This document shows, piece after piece, positions 7,369 through 16,300 of a DNA stretch of 64,000 bases. The stretch comes from DASXTC01 sp036505635 (GTDB lineage: Bacteria; Acidobacteriota; Polarisedimenticolia; JACPZX01; DASXTC01), in NCBI GenBank assembly GCA_036505635.1, contig DASXTC010000038.1, positions 1-64,000 on the forward strand, written 5' to 3'. Each line of letters opens with the position of its first letter. Position 1 is the stretch's first letter. Below the pieces are notes generated by a model, which saw nothing but the letters and a program-made list of their open reading frames with translations, had not been told where the DNA came from and did no database searches. Both the position numbers and the translations under genes were made by a program.

Positions 7369-9600
7369 ATGAGATCGCATGTCCCGCTCTCTTCAACCTC
7401 CACGCTCGTTGTGTCGGTGGCGCTTGCCGTGGCGTCCGCCTGGCCCCGGCCGGCCCTCGCCTCCACCTCCCAGGCCTGGGTGCTGAGAAACCGAGGCGAC
7501 TTTCAGGACGTGAACCTGACCGGCGTGGCGTTGTCGGGCGACGGGAGCCTGCGCCTCTCCGCCAAGGTGACCTCCCTTCTCGACGCGGCGCAGCCAAACC
7601 TCTGGTGCCTCGCGCGGGACGGCAAAGGCCGGGTCTATGTGGGTGGCGGCAACGAGGGGAAGGTCTTCAGGGTCGACGCGGCCGGGGGCAAGGCGGAGAT
7701 GATCTTCGACGCCGACGAGCTGGAAGTGCACGCGCTGGCCCTGGACGCGGGGGGCGTGCTCTACGCCGGGACCTCGCCGTATGGCGCCGTCTACCGGATC
7801 GACGAATCGGGCGCCCGCACAATGGTCTTCAACCCGGAGGAGACATACATCTGGGCGCTGGTCTTCGACGACCGCGGCCGTCTGCTGGTGGCCACCGGCC
7901 AGAGAGGCAAGGTCTACCGTATCGATTCGGTGGGGCCCAACGCATCGGGCAAGGTGGTGCTGGACGGCCGCGAGGATCACATCAGATCCATGGCGCGCGG
8001 CCCCGGCGGCTCGATCTACGCGGGCTCCGATCAGAGCGGCATCCTCTACAGGATCCCGCTCGAGGGGAGCTCCTCGGTGGTGTATGACTCTCCGATGCGG
8101 GAGATCGCCGCGCTGGCGGTCCTGGGCGATTCGATCTACATGGCCGCCCTGGCCCCGATGCCACGGCAGCGCGGGGGAGGGGGGAGCGCGCCTCCAGGCG
8201 GAGTCACCCGGGTCCGCGTGACGGCCGACGAGGGAGGCGGCGGCGATCAGGAGCAGCCACCAGCGGGTGAAGAGGGCCAGGAGCAACCGCAACGCCAGCA
8301 GCAGGCCAGGCCGCCCGTCACGCCCGAGTCCTACTTCGGCGCCGTCTACAAGGTGAGCCCCGAGGGGTACGCGAGGAAGCTCTGGGAATCACGCGAGTCG
8401 CTGCCGCTGGCGCTGGCCCCCTTCGGCGACGGCAGGGTCCTGGTGGGAACGGGGGGCGAGGGCCGCGTCATGCTCCTGGACGACACCGGCAGCGTCACCG
8501 ATTTCGTGGCGGTGCAGGCGCAGCAAGTCAACGCGTTGATCCCCGCGGACGGGGACGGCTTCATCGCCGCGGCCAGCAACCTCGGGCAGGTCTTCCGGGT
8601 CGACCCTGCCGCGGCTCGCGACGGGTCGGTTGTCTCCAAGTCGTACGACGCGGGTTTCACCTCTTCGTGGGGGGCAATCTCGTGGATCGCCGAGGCGTCC
8701 GCCGGATCCTCGGTGGTGTTCAGCGTCCGCACCGGCAACACCGAGGAGCCGGACGATTCATGGTCTCAATGGTCCCCCGATTACACCGAGTCCGGCGGCA
8801 CCGTGATCGAGCGGCCGCGCGCGCGCTATCTCCAGTGGAAGGCGATGCTGAAGGCCGGGCGGGGAGGGGAGAGCCTCGTCCTGCGCAACATCCAGATCAA
8901 CTACCTGCAGGACAACCTTCCCCCCGAGATCTCCGCCGTCGAGGTTCTTCCGGCGGGGGTCGTGCTGAACTCGACGGGTGCCGGTGGCGAAGGGGCGGAG
9001 GGAGGCCCACCGGGGCGTCGCCCGCAGAGCCAGGCCCGCCGGTCCTTCGAGAAGGGGAAGCGCTCGGTCCAGTGGAAGTCGGAGGACGGGAACAACGATG
9101 CCCTCCGCTACGAAGTCTTTTTCAAGGCCCAGGACGAGACCCTCTGGAAATCCCTGGGACACGATCTCGAAGACGAGTTTTTCTCCTGGGACGCCACCGC
9201 GATGCCCGACGGCGTCTATCGCATCCAGATCGTCGCCTCCGACGCGCCGTCCAACCCTCCCGGCACCGCCCTGACCGGCACGCACGTGTCGGCCGCCTTC
9301 GACGTGGACAACACGCCGCCGGTGGTGGGCGCCATCGAGGCGCGCCTGCGGTCTCGATCTGCGGAGGTGAAGGTGACGGTGAGCGACTCGTTCTCCGTGG
9401 TGGGCGACGTCGCCTACTCGCTCGACGCGGACGACTGGATCACCGTGCTGCCCGACGACCGGATCGCCGACTCGATGAAGGAGTCGTACAGCTTCCGGAC
9501 GCCAGAGCTGGCCCCGGGCGAGCACACCATCACCGTGCGGGCACGGGACCGGGCCGGCAACACGGCGGCCAACAAGGTCGTACTGAGGGTGGAGAAGTAG
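7369..9600 (+). CDS. Secreted beta-propeller protein with C-terminal Ig-like domains
   Basis: The 743-aa protein has a signal peptide (to about residue 31), then repeated blades of the type G-(R/K)-(V/L)-Y-(V/A)-G (such as GRVYVGGG and GVLYAGTS), typical of NHL/PQQ-like propellers. A low-complexity insert rich in Gly, Gln, Glu and Pro (about 263-318) interrupts the propeller. The C-terminal 250 residues look like Ig or cadherin-like modules ending in DRAGNTAANKVVLRVEK, a pattern common in extracellular scaffold domains. No enzyme motif is seen. It starts 18 bases after the S55 gene and is likely in one operon with it. A binding or sensing role outside the cytoplasm is probable; the ligand is unknown. 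Confidence 0.75.
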   Translation: MRSHVPLSSTSTLVVSVALAVASAWPRPALASTSQAWVLRNRGDFQDVNLTGVALSGDGSLRLSAKVTSLLDAAQPNLWCLARDGKGRVYVGGGNEGKVFRVDAAGGKAEMIFDADELEVHALALDAGGVLYAGTSPYGAVYRIDESGARTMVFNPEETYIWALVFDDRGRLLVATGQRGKVYRIDSVGPNASGKVVLDGREDHIRSMARGPGGSIYAGSDQSGILYRIPLEGSSSVVYDSPMREIAALAVLGDSIYMAALAPMPRQRGGGGSAPPGGVTRVRVTADEGGGGDQEQPPAGEEGQEQPQRQQQARPPVTPESYFGAVYKVSPEGYARKLWESRESLPLALAPFGDGRVLVGTGGEGRVMLLDDTGSVTDFVAVQAQQVNALIPADGDGFIAAASNLGQVFRVDPAAARDGSVVSKSYDAGFTSSWGAISWIAEASAGSSVVFSVRTGNTEEPDDSWSQWSPDYTESGGTVIERPRARYLQWKAMLKAGRGGESLVLRNIQINYLQDNLPPEISAVEVLPAGVVLNSTGAGGEGAEGGPPGRRPQSQARRSFEKGKRSVQWKSEDGNNDALRYEVFFKAQDETLWKSLGHDLEDEFFSWDATAMPDGVYRIQIVASDAPSNPPGTALTGTHVSAAFDVDNTPPVVGAIEARLRSRSAEVKVTVSDSFSVVGDVAYSLDADDWITVLPDDRIADSMKESYSFRTPELAPGEHTITVRARDRAGNTAANKVVLRVEK

Positions 9601-10278
9601 TCAGAGCGACGCTTCCAGGAACCGGATGAGGCCCTCGCGGGATCGCGGGTCGGTCTCGAGGAACTGGATACCGCACCCCGGGCCCGATTCGGCCGACTCT
9701 TCGACCCTCGCCACCTCGCCCAGCACCTGGATCTCGTGCTGAATGCCGGGGAGCCTGAACCTCAGATAGAGCGGGGTGCCGGGCGAGAAATGCCTCGTGG
9801 CGGTGAGGAAGACGCCGCTCACGCTGATGTCCCTCAGCTCGCCCGCGAGGACATCGGAGCCCTCCGTGATCCCCACGGTCAGCTTGCAGGGCACGCGGAT
9901 GCCGCGGCGCCGGGGCACCCCCAGGGCCTTCGCGACCTCTTCGAGAAGAGCCTCGCCACCGGCGGCCTTGTTGACGAACCCGACCGCGCCGGCCTGCCTG
10001 CACGCGCGAATAGTCTCCTCATCCTCGTGGGTGCTGAAGATGAGGACCGGGATGTCGGTTGTCAGAGGGTCCGCCTTCAGCCACTGGCAGAGCTCCGCCC
10101 CGGTCATCTCGGGCATCTCGAAGTCCAGAACGATCAGGTCGGGCCGGGCGACCATCGCCAGCTCACGCGCCTCGATGGCCGACGAGGCCACGAAGACCTT
10201 GAGGTTCCGGCCTTCCAGGAAGTCCTTCTCATGCGCGAGCGCCAGCCTCGTGTCATCGGCCAGGAGGACTTTGTACAT
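9601..10278 (-). CDS. Response regulator with C-terminal PilZ domain (REC-PilZ)
   Basis: The 225-aa protein has an N-terminal receiver domain (acidic pocket Asp8-Asp9, phosphorylation site Asp52 in IVLDFEMPEM, Ser82, Lys104). A PilZ domain follows from about 122, with RRRGIR (123-128) and DISVSG (150-155), matching the RxxxR and (D/N)xSxxG c-di-GMP-binding motifs. Phosphorylation and c-di-GMP binding could both be read by this protein, typically to control motility, pili or surface material. No kinase is adjacent; the hybrid kinase at 13290 is a possible but unproven partner. Its stop abuts the convergent propeller gene with no spacer. A copy of the 109-bp repeat lies about 290 bp upstream. 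Confidence 0.9.
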   Translation of the reverse strand: MYKVLLADDTRLALAHEKDFLEGRNLKVFVASSAIEARELAMVARPDLIVLDFEMPEMTGAELCQWLKADPLTTDIPVLIFSTHEDEETIRACRQAGAVGFVNKAAGGEALLEEVAKALGVPRRRGIRVPCKLTVGITEGSDVLAGELRDISVSGVFLTATRHFSPGTPLYLRFRLPGIQHEIQVLGEVARVEESAESGPGCGIQFLETDPRSREGLIRFLEASL

Positions 10279-10494
10279 GGCGTGTCAGCAGCCTCGTGGT
10301 GTGTGGGGTCTGAATGTCTCGATGCGGCGGCGCCTCTGGAGACGTCGCCCGTGTAATGTTGTGTGCCGGGAGGGGACAGGCAAGTCACGGGAGTGTCGGC
10401 TCTGGAGGCCGAGTCCGGGCTCTGAGTGGGAGAATCACCGATTCCGGGCCGCGGGGGAACCGGGCGCTGAACTTGGAGGAAGAGAGGGCCGGGC

Positions 10495-10522
10495 GCGGCG
10501 ACCCTTTGGATCGCGTCGCCGC
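10495..10522. other. 8-bp perfect hairpin next to repeat copy 2
   Basis: Bases 10495-10502 and 10515-10522 are perfect reverse complements with a 12-base loop. The hairpin lies 39 bp from the 109-bp repeat and may be part of a longer element of which copy 1 shows only one end. The surrounding 421-bp spacer (10279-10699) has no convincing gene, and neither strand has a T-run, so an intrinsic terminator is unlikely. Confidence 0.45.
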
Positions 10523-10560
10523 AACCCTCTGGGCGCACGGGGGTCGCGGCCTCATCCGTC

Positions 10561-10669
10561 GTCGCTCGTCGTCGACGACCACTCGGGTCGACTTCCTCCT
10601 CGCTCCTTGGCTGCGGCTCGCAAGCCCCGTGCGCGCGGCCCAAGCCATTACTCGGACACACTCCTAGCG
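10561..10669. repeat. 109-bp dispersed repeat, copy 2
   Basis: This copy pairs with 1-109 in the same orientation and register. The perfectly conserved part is 10643-10669. Helices are 10576-10580/10586-10590, 10606-10610/10640-10644 and 10616-10618/10623-10625. Compared with copy 1, two pairs in the first helix and one pair in each of the others are changed on both sides so that pairing is kept. As with copy 1 it follows a minus-strand gene, here ending 30 bp away at 10700. No transposase or flanking target duplication is seen. Confidence 0.75.
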
Positions 10670-10699
10670 GTGCCCCTGACTGAAAGGCTTCGTGCCTCT

Positions 10700-11635
10700 C
10701 TAGAATCTCCGGCCGAGCGAGATGTAGGGCTCCTCGTATTTTCGCGTCGAACGGCCCCAGAGCCAGTGGTTGTAGCCGAGCTCCACCCACCACAACCGCT
10801 GCGAACCGACGCTGAGCAGGAAGCCGGCTCCGAGCACCTGTCGACTGGCGTCCGGGAAGCAGTTGGTCGCCGAGCAGCCGAAGCGGTCGTCCTCCTGCCG
10901 CTTCAGTGAGTTGTTGCCCACGCTGTCGACCCAGTTGAAGGTCCCCTTGAGGACCAGCCTGTCCCACGGCAGGGGATAGCCGAGCTCGAGGTACAAGGGC
11001 ATCTCGTCGGCGAGGTTTCCCGTGCGGTAGGTGTAACCGACCTCCATGTTGAACCAGCCGCTCCCGAACATCGAGCGGCTCGCAATGAAGCTGAGGCCGT
11101 AGTCCTCACCGAGGAGACCGCGCCACTCCGAGTCGTTGGCCTGAAGGACCGCCTCGGTCGTGTCGCCGTCGCCGTCGAGATCGTCCTCATCGGGCAGGTA
11201 CGTGTGCCGGTCGTAGGTGCCGGCCTGGTCGTAGAGGATCGAGGTCCGGACGTTCAAAGCGACGGCCATCGGCCAGGTCCCCTCGTGCACCCGGTATTTG
11301 AATCCGAGGAATGCCTCGGACATGCCGCGGTTGACCTCGTAGTTCCCCGGCGGGCCCTCGGCCCCGTCGAGGTAGAGCACGGCGTAGCGCAGCGAGACCC
11401 GGTGCCCGAGCCCCATCTCGCCCCCCAGGTACCCGTAGCGGAACAGGTGCCAGCTCCCGTTCTCCACCGTCTTGCCCTCGGCGGTCCAGGAGTGATCCGC
11501 GAACTTCCTGCTGTAGCCGAACTGAAAGTCACCGTCGCCCTCCTCGGGCACCCAGCCGCCGCCGGCGAACGCTGCCGAAACGGCAAAGCTGAAGACCCCG
11601 ACGACGCATGCCAGACTTCCCCTGCTCATCAACAT
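10700..11635 (-). CDS. Putative outer-membrane beta-barrel protein
   Basis: The start is placed at ATG 11635 (311 aa), seven bases after GGGGGAG and at the head of a signal peptide cut near AFAGGG. The mature part consists of alternating aromatic/polar beta strands, and the chain ends in ISLGRRF, a C-terminal Phe as required for BAM-dependent outer-membrane insertion. An acidic loop (PDEDDLDGDGDT) may bind cations. No transported substrate can be inferred; it resembles the broad class of transporter/porin-like proteins without a characterised member that I can name. It appears monocistronic. A TATTAT box at 11755-11750 could be its -10 element, but no good -35 is visible. Confidence 0.7.
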   Translation of the reverse strand: MLMSRGSLACVVGVFSFAVSAAFAGGGWVPEEGDGDFQFGYSRKFADHSWTAEGKTVENGSWHLFRYGYLGGEMGLGHRVSLRYAVLYLDGAEGPPGNYEVNRGMSEAFLGFKYRVHEGTWPMAVALNVRTSILYDQAGTYDRHTYLPDEDDLDGDGDTTEAVLQANDSEWRGLLGEDYGLSFIASRSMFGSGWFNMEVGYTYRTGNLADEMPLYLELGYPLPWDRLVLKGTFNWVDSVGNNSLKRQEDDRFGCSATNCFPDASRQVLGAGFLLSVGSQRLWWVELGYNHWLWGRSTRKYEEPYISLGRRF

Positions 11636-11854
11636 GGATTGCTCCCCCCCTGACGGCCCGTCGAACAAAGCCGGTCTCTTTGCAATGTCGGAGCCAGCCG
11701 GATCTGCATCTCGTTCGAGGGAAACGGGCGCTCCTCGGGGGTCCGGGTCATAATAGTTCTCCGGAAGGAGCATAGAGATTATGAGGCGCGGCCACGGCGA
11801 GGACCCGCTGACACGCCGATCTCCGATGCTCGAAGGTTCGGGCCGGGAGGGGAA

Positions 11855-12163
11855 TCAGGGGGGCGATTGCTGGGGCGAGGAATCGGAAGAGCCGCCGATC
11901 AGTCCGAGCTTCCCCCGGCGCGTCAGCGCCTTGATGAGGGCCTCACGCCGCAAGGCGCTCGAACGTGACCGATGAGCTTCCTGGTAGATCACCCGGACCG
12001 GAAGCCGCGCCCGGGTGTACTTCGAGGCGGCTCCGCGCAGGTGCGCGGCGAGACGCCGCCTCAGGTCGATGGTGATCCCCGTGTAGAGGGTCCCGTCGCC
12101 GCACTCCAGGATGTAGACCACCCATCCATGCACCCTCACATTATCCACTTCACGTGGTCGCAC
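11855..12163 (-). CDS. GIY-YIG domain endonuclease-like protein (UPF0213/YhbQ type)
   Basis: The product (102 aa, GTG start) is a single GIY-YIG domain: VVYILECGDGTLYTGIT supplies the two signature strands (VYI...YTG), followed by DLRRRLAAH with the conserved Arg and His and ALRREALIKALTRRGKL with the catalytic-type Glu. Members are small stand-alone nucleases of uncertain cellular role, often linked to DNA repair or recombination. A later in-frame GTG at 12139 is an equally plausible start, since the domain begins just after it. No operon partner is seen. The C-terminal tail is Ser/Pro rich. Confidence 0.85.
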   Translation of the reverse strand: MRPREVDNVRVHGWVVYILECGDGTLYTGITIDLRRRLAAHLRGAASKYTRARLPVRVIYQEAHRSRSSALRREALIKALTRRGKLGLIGGSSDSSPQQSPP

Positions 12164-12268
12164 GCCACCAGGCTGGAGACCACTGGCATCAGCGTGACCT
12201 GCGTCCCCCCCGGATGGGTCGACGGCGGGATGTGCACGGCGACGTGCGCCGGTGAAGTGATGGCGTGA
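12164..12268 (+). pseudogene. Possible remnant of a short-chain dehydrogenase C-terminus
   Basis: One frame reads RLETTGISVTCVPPGWVDGG and ends at TGA 12266-12268. This closely resembles the late SDR segment (L-x-x-x-G-I-x-V-T-x-V-x-P-G-x-V-x-T-x-M). The Rossmann glycines and the YxxxK catalytic pair are absent upstream, where the strand carries the opposing GIY-YIG gene. If real, it is a truncated remnant; chance resemblance over about 25 residues cannot be excluded. Confidence 0.3.
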
Positions 12269-12436
12269 GCCTCGAGCAGGTCAATCACTCAATGACAGGT
12301 GAATTGTGAGTGCGGGTTGTCCCGCATCTCGCCGATTCCTATATTCGCGACACAGGATCGGTGGCACTGTTTCAGGACGCGGGCAGGCACCCGGCTTGTT
12401 CCCAGGACTCGTCCATGATGCCAGGAATCGAACCCA

Positions 12437-12703
12437 TTGGAGATATCTTCCCGGAAGCCGGCCTTGCGGACGAGATGGCGTGTCCCGTCAGGTCTCGATC
12501 TCGACGACGCGACGCTCCAGGATGTCGAGATCCGCACCAGCATGAGGGGGGCCGGAGAGGTCGAGATTGCCCAGACCGAGACGCGCGGTCCGGAGGGTGG
12601 CACCATTGAACATATTCTCAAACCGATCGAGCCCCGACGGCCGGCGGCGTGGTTGAAGGCGCTCGTGGCGCGAGCCCAATCCCGGGCGCCGGCCGCGTCA
12701 TGA
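12437..12703 (+). CDS. Small protein of unknown function coupled to the RedB-like gene
   Basis: The open frame (88 aa from a TTG at 12437) reads smoothly as protein in its second half: LDLDDATLQDVEIRT, then acidic and Thr-rich segments, then RRPAAWLKALVARAQSR. Its TGA overlaps the ATG of the next gene (ATGA), which is the best evidence that it is translated. The start is uncertain: no strong ribosome site precedes the TTG, and the first 20 residues look less protein-like, so the true start may be internal or the 5' end may be damaged. No domain is recognised. It sits first in a probable three-gene operon with the RedB-like protein and the hybrid kinase. Confidence 0.45.
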   Translation: MEISSRKPALRTRWRVPSGLDLDDATLQDVEIRTSMRGAGEVEIAQTETRGPEGGTIEHILKPIEPRRPAAWLKALVARAQSRAPAAS

Positions 12704-13302
12704 ACGGGCGGCGTCTGCTCGCCGGCGTCTTCACCGCGCTGTGGGCCGCGGCCCTCGCCACAGGGTTCGGTCTGATGATCGAATTCGACCTGACACCCGG
12801 CGACGCGGGCAATCCCGCGGAGGTCTGGCCGGCTGACAGCGGGATCGAGCGCGTGGCGGGCCGGCCCGATCTCCTGATGATCCTCCATCCCCACTGCCCC
12901 TGCTCCCGCAGCAGCCTGGCGGAGCTGGAGAAGATCGCCGCTCGCACTCGCGGGCGTCTGGGCCTGCTCGTCCTTCTCGTCTCCCCCCCCGGCGCGGCCA
13001 CCGGGTGGGCGGGGGACGAAGCGAGGCTGCGCTCGAAGAGCATCCCCGGTGTCACCGTGGTTGACGACGTCGATGGTGTCGAGGCGCGCCGATTCAACAT
13101 CGCCACCTCGGGCCACACACTGCTCTACGACGCCGCGGGATCGCTTCGATTCAGCGGCGGGATCACCCCGTCGCGGGGCCACCAGGGAGACAACGCGGGC
13201 AGCCTCTCGATCGTGTCGTTCGTCAACGACGCGACGCCGGCTCGTCTGACGACACCGGTGTTCGGCTGTCCTGTCGAGGCACGACCCGCATGCCGCCGGT
13301 AG
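12700..13302 (+). CDS. RedB-like membrane-anchored thioredoxin-fold protein
   Basis: The product (200 aa, ATG 12700) has one N-terminal membrane segment (about 5-27) and then a thioredoxin-like domain. The redox site reads HPHCPCSRSS with Cys66 and Cys68, a CxC rather than the usual CxxC, and VPGVT-type proline features are weak. This matches proteins annotated as RedB, whose function is poorly known. It overlaps the preceding small gene by four bases and the following hybrid kinase by 13 bases, so the three are probably made together. A role in passing a periplasmic redox state to the kinase is an attractive inference from the overlap but is untested. Confidence 0.75.
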   Translation: MNGRRLLAGVFTALWAAALATGFGLMIEFDLTPGDAGNPAEVWPADSGIERVAGRPDLLMILHPHCPCSRSSLAELEKIAARTRGRLGLLVLLVSPPGAATGWAGDEARLRSKSIPGVTVVDDVDGVEARRFNIATSGHTLLYDAAGSLRFSGGITPSRGHQGDNAGSLSIVSFVNDATPARLTTPVFGCPVEARPACRR

Positions 13303-16300
13303 ACTTCGACAAGCGCGCTGCCGTCCTGTACGAGCAGGACCGCCAGGCGATCCTCCGTCGAACCGACCGGCTGTTCGCCGGTCTAATGCTGGTCGAGATG
13401 CTGGCGGGGATGGCCGCGGCCCTCTGGCTCACGCCGCTGAGCTGGAGAGGGCTCTCGAGCACGACCCATCCGCACGTCTGGGCCGCGCTGTTGCTCGGCC
13501 CGGTCATCGTAGGCTTTCCGATCGCGCTCATAGGGCTGCGACCCGGCGCTGTGCTCACACGACATGCCGTGGCCGTCGGCCAGATGCTCATGGGCGGGAT
13601 GCTCATCCAGTTCACGGGCGGGCGTATCGAAACACATTTCATCGTTTTCGGAGCTCTGGCTTTTCTCGCATTTTATCGCGACTGGCCGGTTCTAATCACC
13701 GCCTCGCTCGTGGTGGCCGCGGACCATCTGGTGCGCGGCTTTGTCTGGCCCGAGTCGGTCTTCGGCGTCCTGACGGCGCCGATCTGGCGTTCGTTCGAGC
13801 ACGCGGGCTGGGTCGTGTTCATCGACATCTTCCTGATAACGGCCTGCCTGCAGGGTGTGCGCGAGATGATGGCCACCGCCGGCCGTCAGGCGCGGCTCGA
13901 GACCGTCAACGAGAGCATCGAGCAGGAGGTCCAGGCGAGGACCGCGGAGCTCAAGGCGAGCGAGGCGAGGGCGCGCAGCATCCTGGACACGGCGGTGGAC
14001 GGCATCATCATGATCGACACCGCGGGAAGCGTCGAGTGGTTCAATCCGGCCGCCGAGCGGATGTTCGGATACGCGGCTGAGGAGGTGATCGGCCGGAGCG
14101 TCAACATGCTGATGCCGACACCCTACCGCGAGGAGCACGACGGCTACCTCCACCGATACCTCGAGAGCGGCGCGAGGAGGCTCGTGGGCATCCGCCGCGA
14201 GTTCCTCGGCCGGCGCAAGGACGGCTCGACATTGCCTGTCGACATCGGTATCGGCGAGGTGCGGGAGGGGAGCCGGACCTCCTTCACCGCCGTCGTGCGC
14301 GACATCACGCTGCGCAAGCAGGCGGAGGAGGACCTTCGCGCGGCCAAGGAGGCGGCCGAGGAGGCCACGAAGATCAAATCGAACTTCCTGGCGACCATGA
14401 GCCACGAGATCCGGACACCGATGAACGGCGTGATCGGCATGACGGGTTTGCTGCTCGACACGAAGCTCGATGAGGAGCAGCGGAAATACGCCGAGACGGT
14501 CCGCAGTTCAGGGCAGGCGCTCCTGACCCTCATCAACGACATCCTCGATTTCTCCAAGATCGAAGCGGGAAAGCTGCAGCTCGAGGTCATCAACTTCGAT
14601 CTCCGCACGGCGGTCGAAGAGGCCGTCGAGCTGCTGGCCGAGCGGGCGTTCACCAAGAAGCTGGAGATCGCCTCGCTCGTGCATCACGACGTTCCCCTCG
14701 CGGTTCGCGGCGACCCCGGGCGCCTGCGGCAGATCCTGATCAACCTGATTGGCAACGCGATCAAGTTCACGTCCAGCGGCGAGGTCATCGTGCGGGCGAG
14801 GCAGGAGACTCGGACCGCGAACGACGTCGTCGTGCGGTTCGAGGTGACCGACACCGGTTTAGGCATTTCCGGGGACTCGCAGGCAAAGCTCTTCCAGCCC
14901 TTCTCGCAGGCCGACAGCTCCACCACTCGCAAGTTCGGTGGCACCGGGCTGGGTCTCGCCATCTCGCGGCAGCTGGTCGAGCTGATGGGTGGCCAAATCG
15001 GCGTGACGAGCGAGCCGGCTCGTGGAAGCACCTTCTGGTTCACGGTGCGTCTGGAGAAGGTCTCGGAAGAGGCGCTCGAGGCGTGCGGCCGGCGCGACGA
15101 CCTGCGAGGTCTTCGAATCCTGGTGGTGGATGACAACGAGACCAACCGCCAGATCGTTCACGCGCAGATCGCCGCTTGGGGGATGTCGTGTGATGCCGCC
15201 GACTCGGGAGTCAGCGCGCTCGCCGTGCTGCGCGCCGCCTCGGGGGGCAGACCGTTCGACCTCGCCGTCCTCGATATGCAGATGCCCGGCATGGATGGCA
15301 TGGAGCTGGCCCGGACGATCCGTGCCGACGCCCGTTTCGCCTCCCTGCGTCTCGTGATGATGACGTCGGTGGGGATCCGGGGTCACGCGGAAGTGGCGCG
15401 CATCGTCGGCATCGACGCCTATCTCACCAAACCGGTGCGTCAGTCGCAGCTCTACGATTGCCTGAGGACCGTCATGGGCTCACCGCGTCACGTGGAGCCA
15501 GCCGCGAAGCCTGAGCCGTCGCGTCTGGTCACCGCGCACGTGCTGAAGGAGGCTGAGGCGCGCTCGCGCACCCGTATCCTCGTCGTGGAGGACAACGAGG
15601 TGAACCAGATGGTCACCGTGCGCATGCTTGAGAAGCTCGGCTACCGTTGCGACGTGGCCGCCAACGGGTTGGAGGCCGTCGAGGCACAGACACGCGTCCC
15701 CTATGACGCGCTCCTCATGGACTGCCAGATGCCGGAGATGGACGGCTACGAGGCCTCCCGAGCGATTCGGGAGAAGGAGGCCCTCTTCGGCGTTCACACA
15801 CCGATCATCGCCATGACCGCCAACGCGATGCAGGGGGATCGCGCGAAATGTCTCGCTGCCGGCATGGACGATTACATCAGCAAACCCGTGCGTCATCCCG
15901 ATCTGGAAGCGATTTTGGTCCGGTGGCTGCCTCAATCGCCGCGCACCCCGACTGCCGGCGAGGCGGCCGCCACCCTCGCCGGTACCTTCAGTCCGATCGA
16001 CACCAGCGTTCTCGACAACCTTCGCGAAGAAGGCGCGAAGGGAGCCACCGGGTTTCTCGCCGATCTGATCGGCCAGTTTCTACGCAGGGCGCCCGACTGG
16101 ATCGACAAGCTTCGCGTGGCCGTCACCCAGGTGGACGCCGACGCGCTCAGGATGGCGGCGCACAACCTCAAGGGGAGCTCCGGCACGATCGGCGCGAACA
16201 ACCTGGCGTCGATTTGCGCCTCGCTCGAGACTCAGGCGAGGGCCGGCTCCATCGGTCAGGTCGCGGGCGAGATGCTCTCGCGTCTTGACGACGAGTTCGC

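Noticed and set aside
10385..10648. Minus-strand frame of about 87 codons over the repeat element
   Set aside because: It is Arg/Ser/Pro-rich and the hairpin structure with covarying pairs explains the region better than coding. Third-position changes between the copies do not follow a codon pattern.
11781..11975. Plus-strand 64-codon frame with an AAGGAG sequence upstream
   Set aside because: It runs antisense through the end of the GIY-YIG gene, spacing to the site is long, and the product is unlike any protein.
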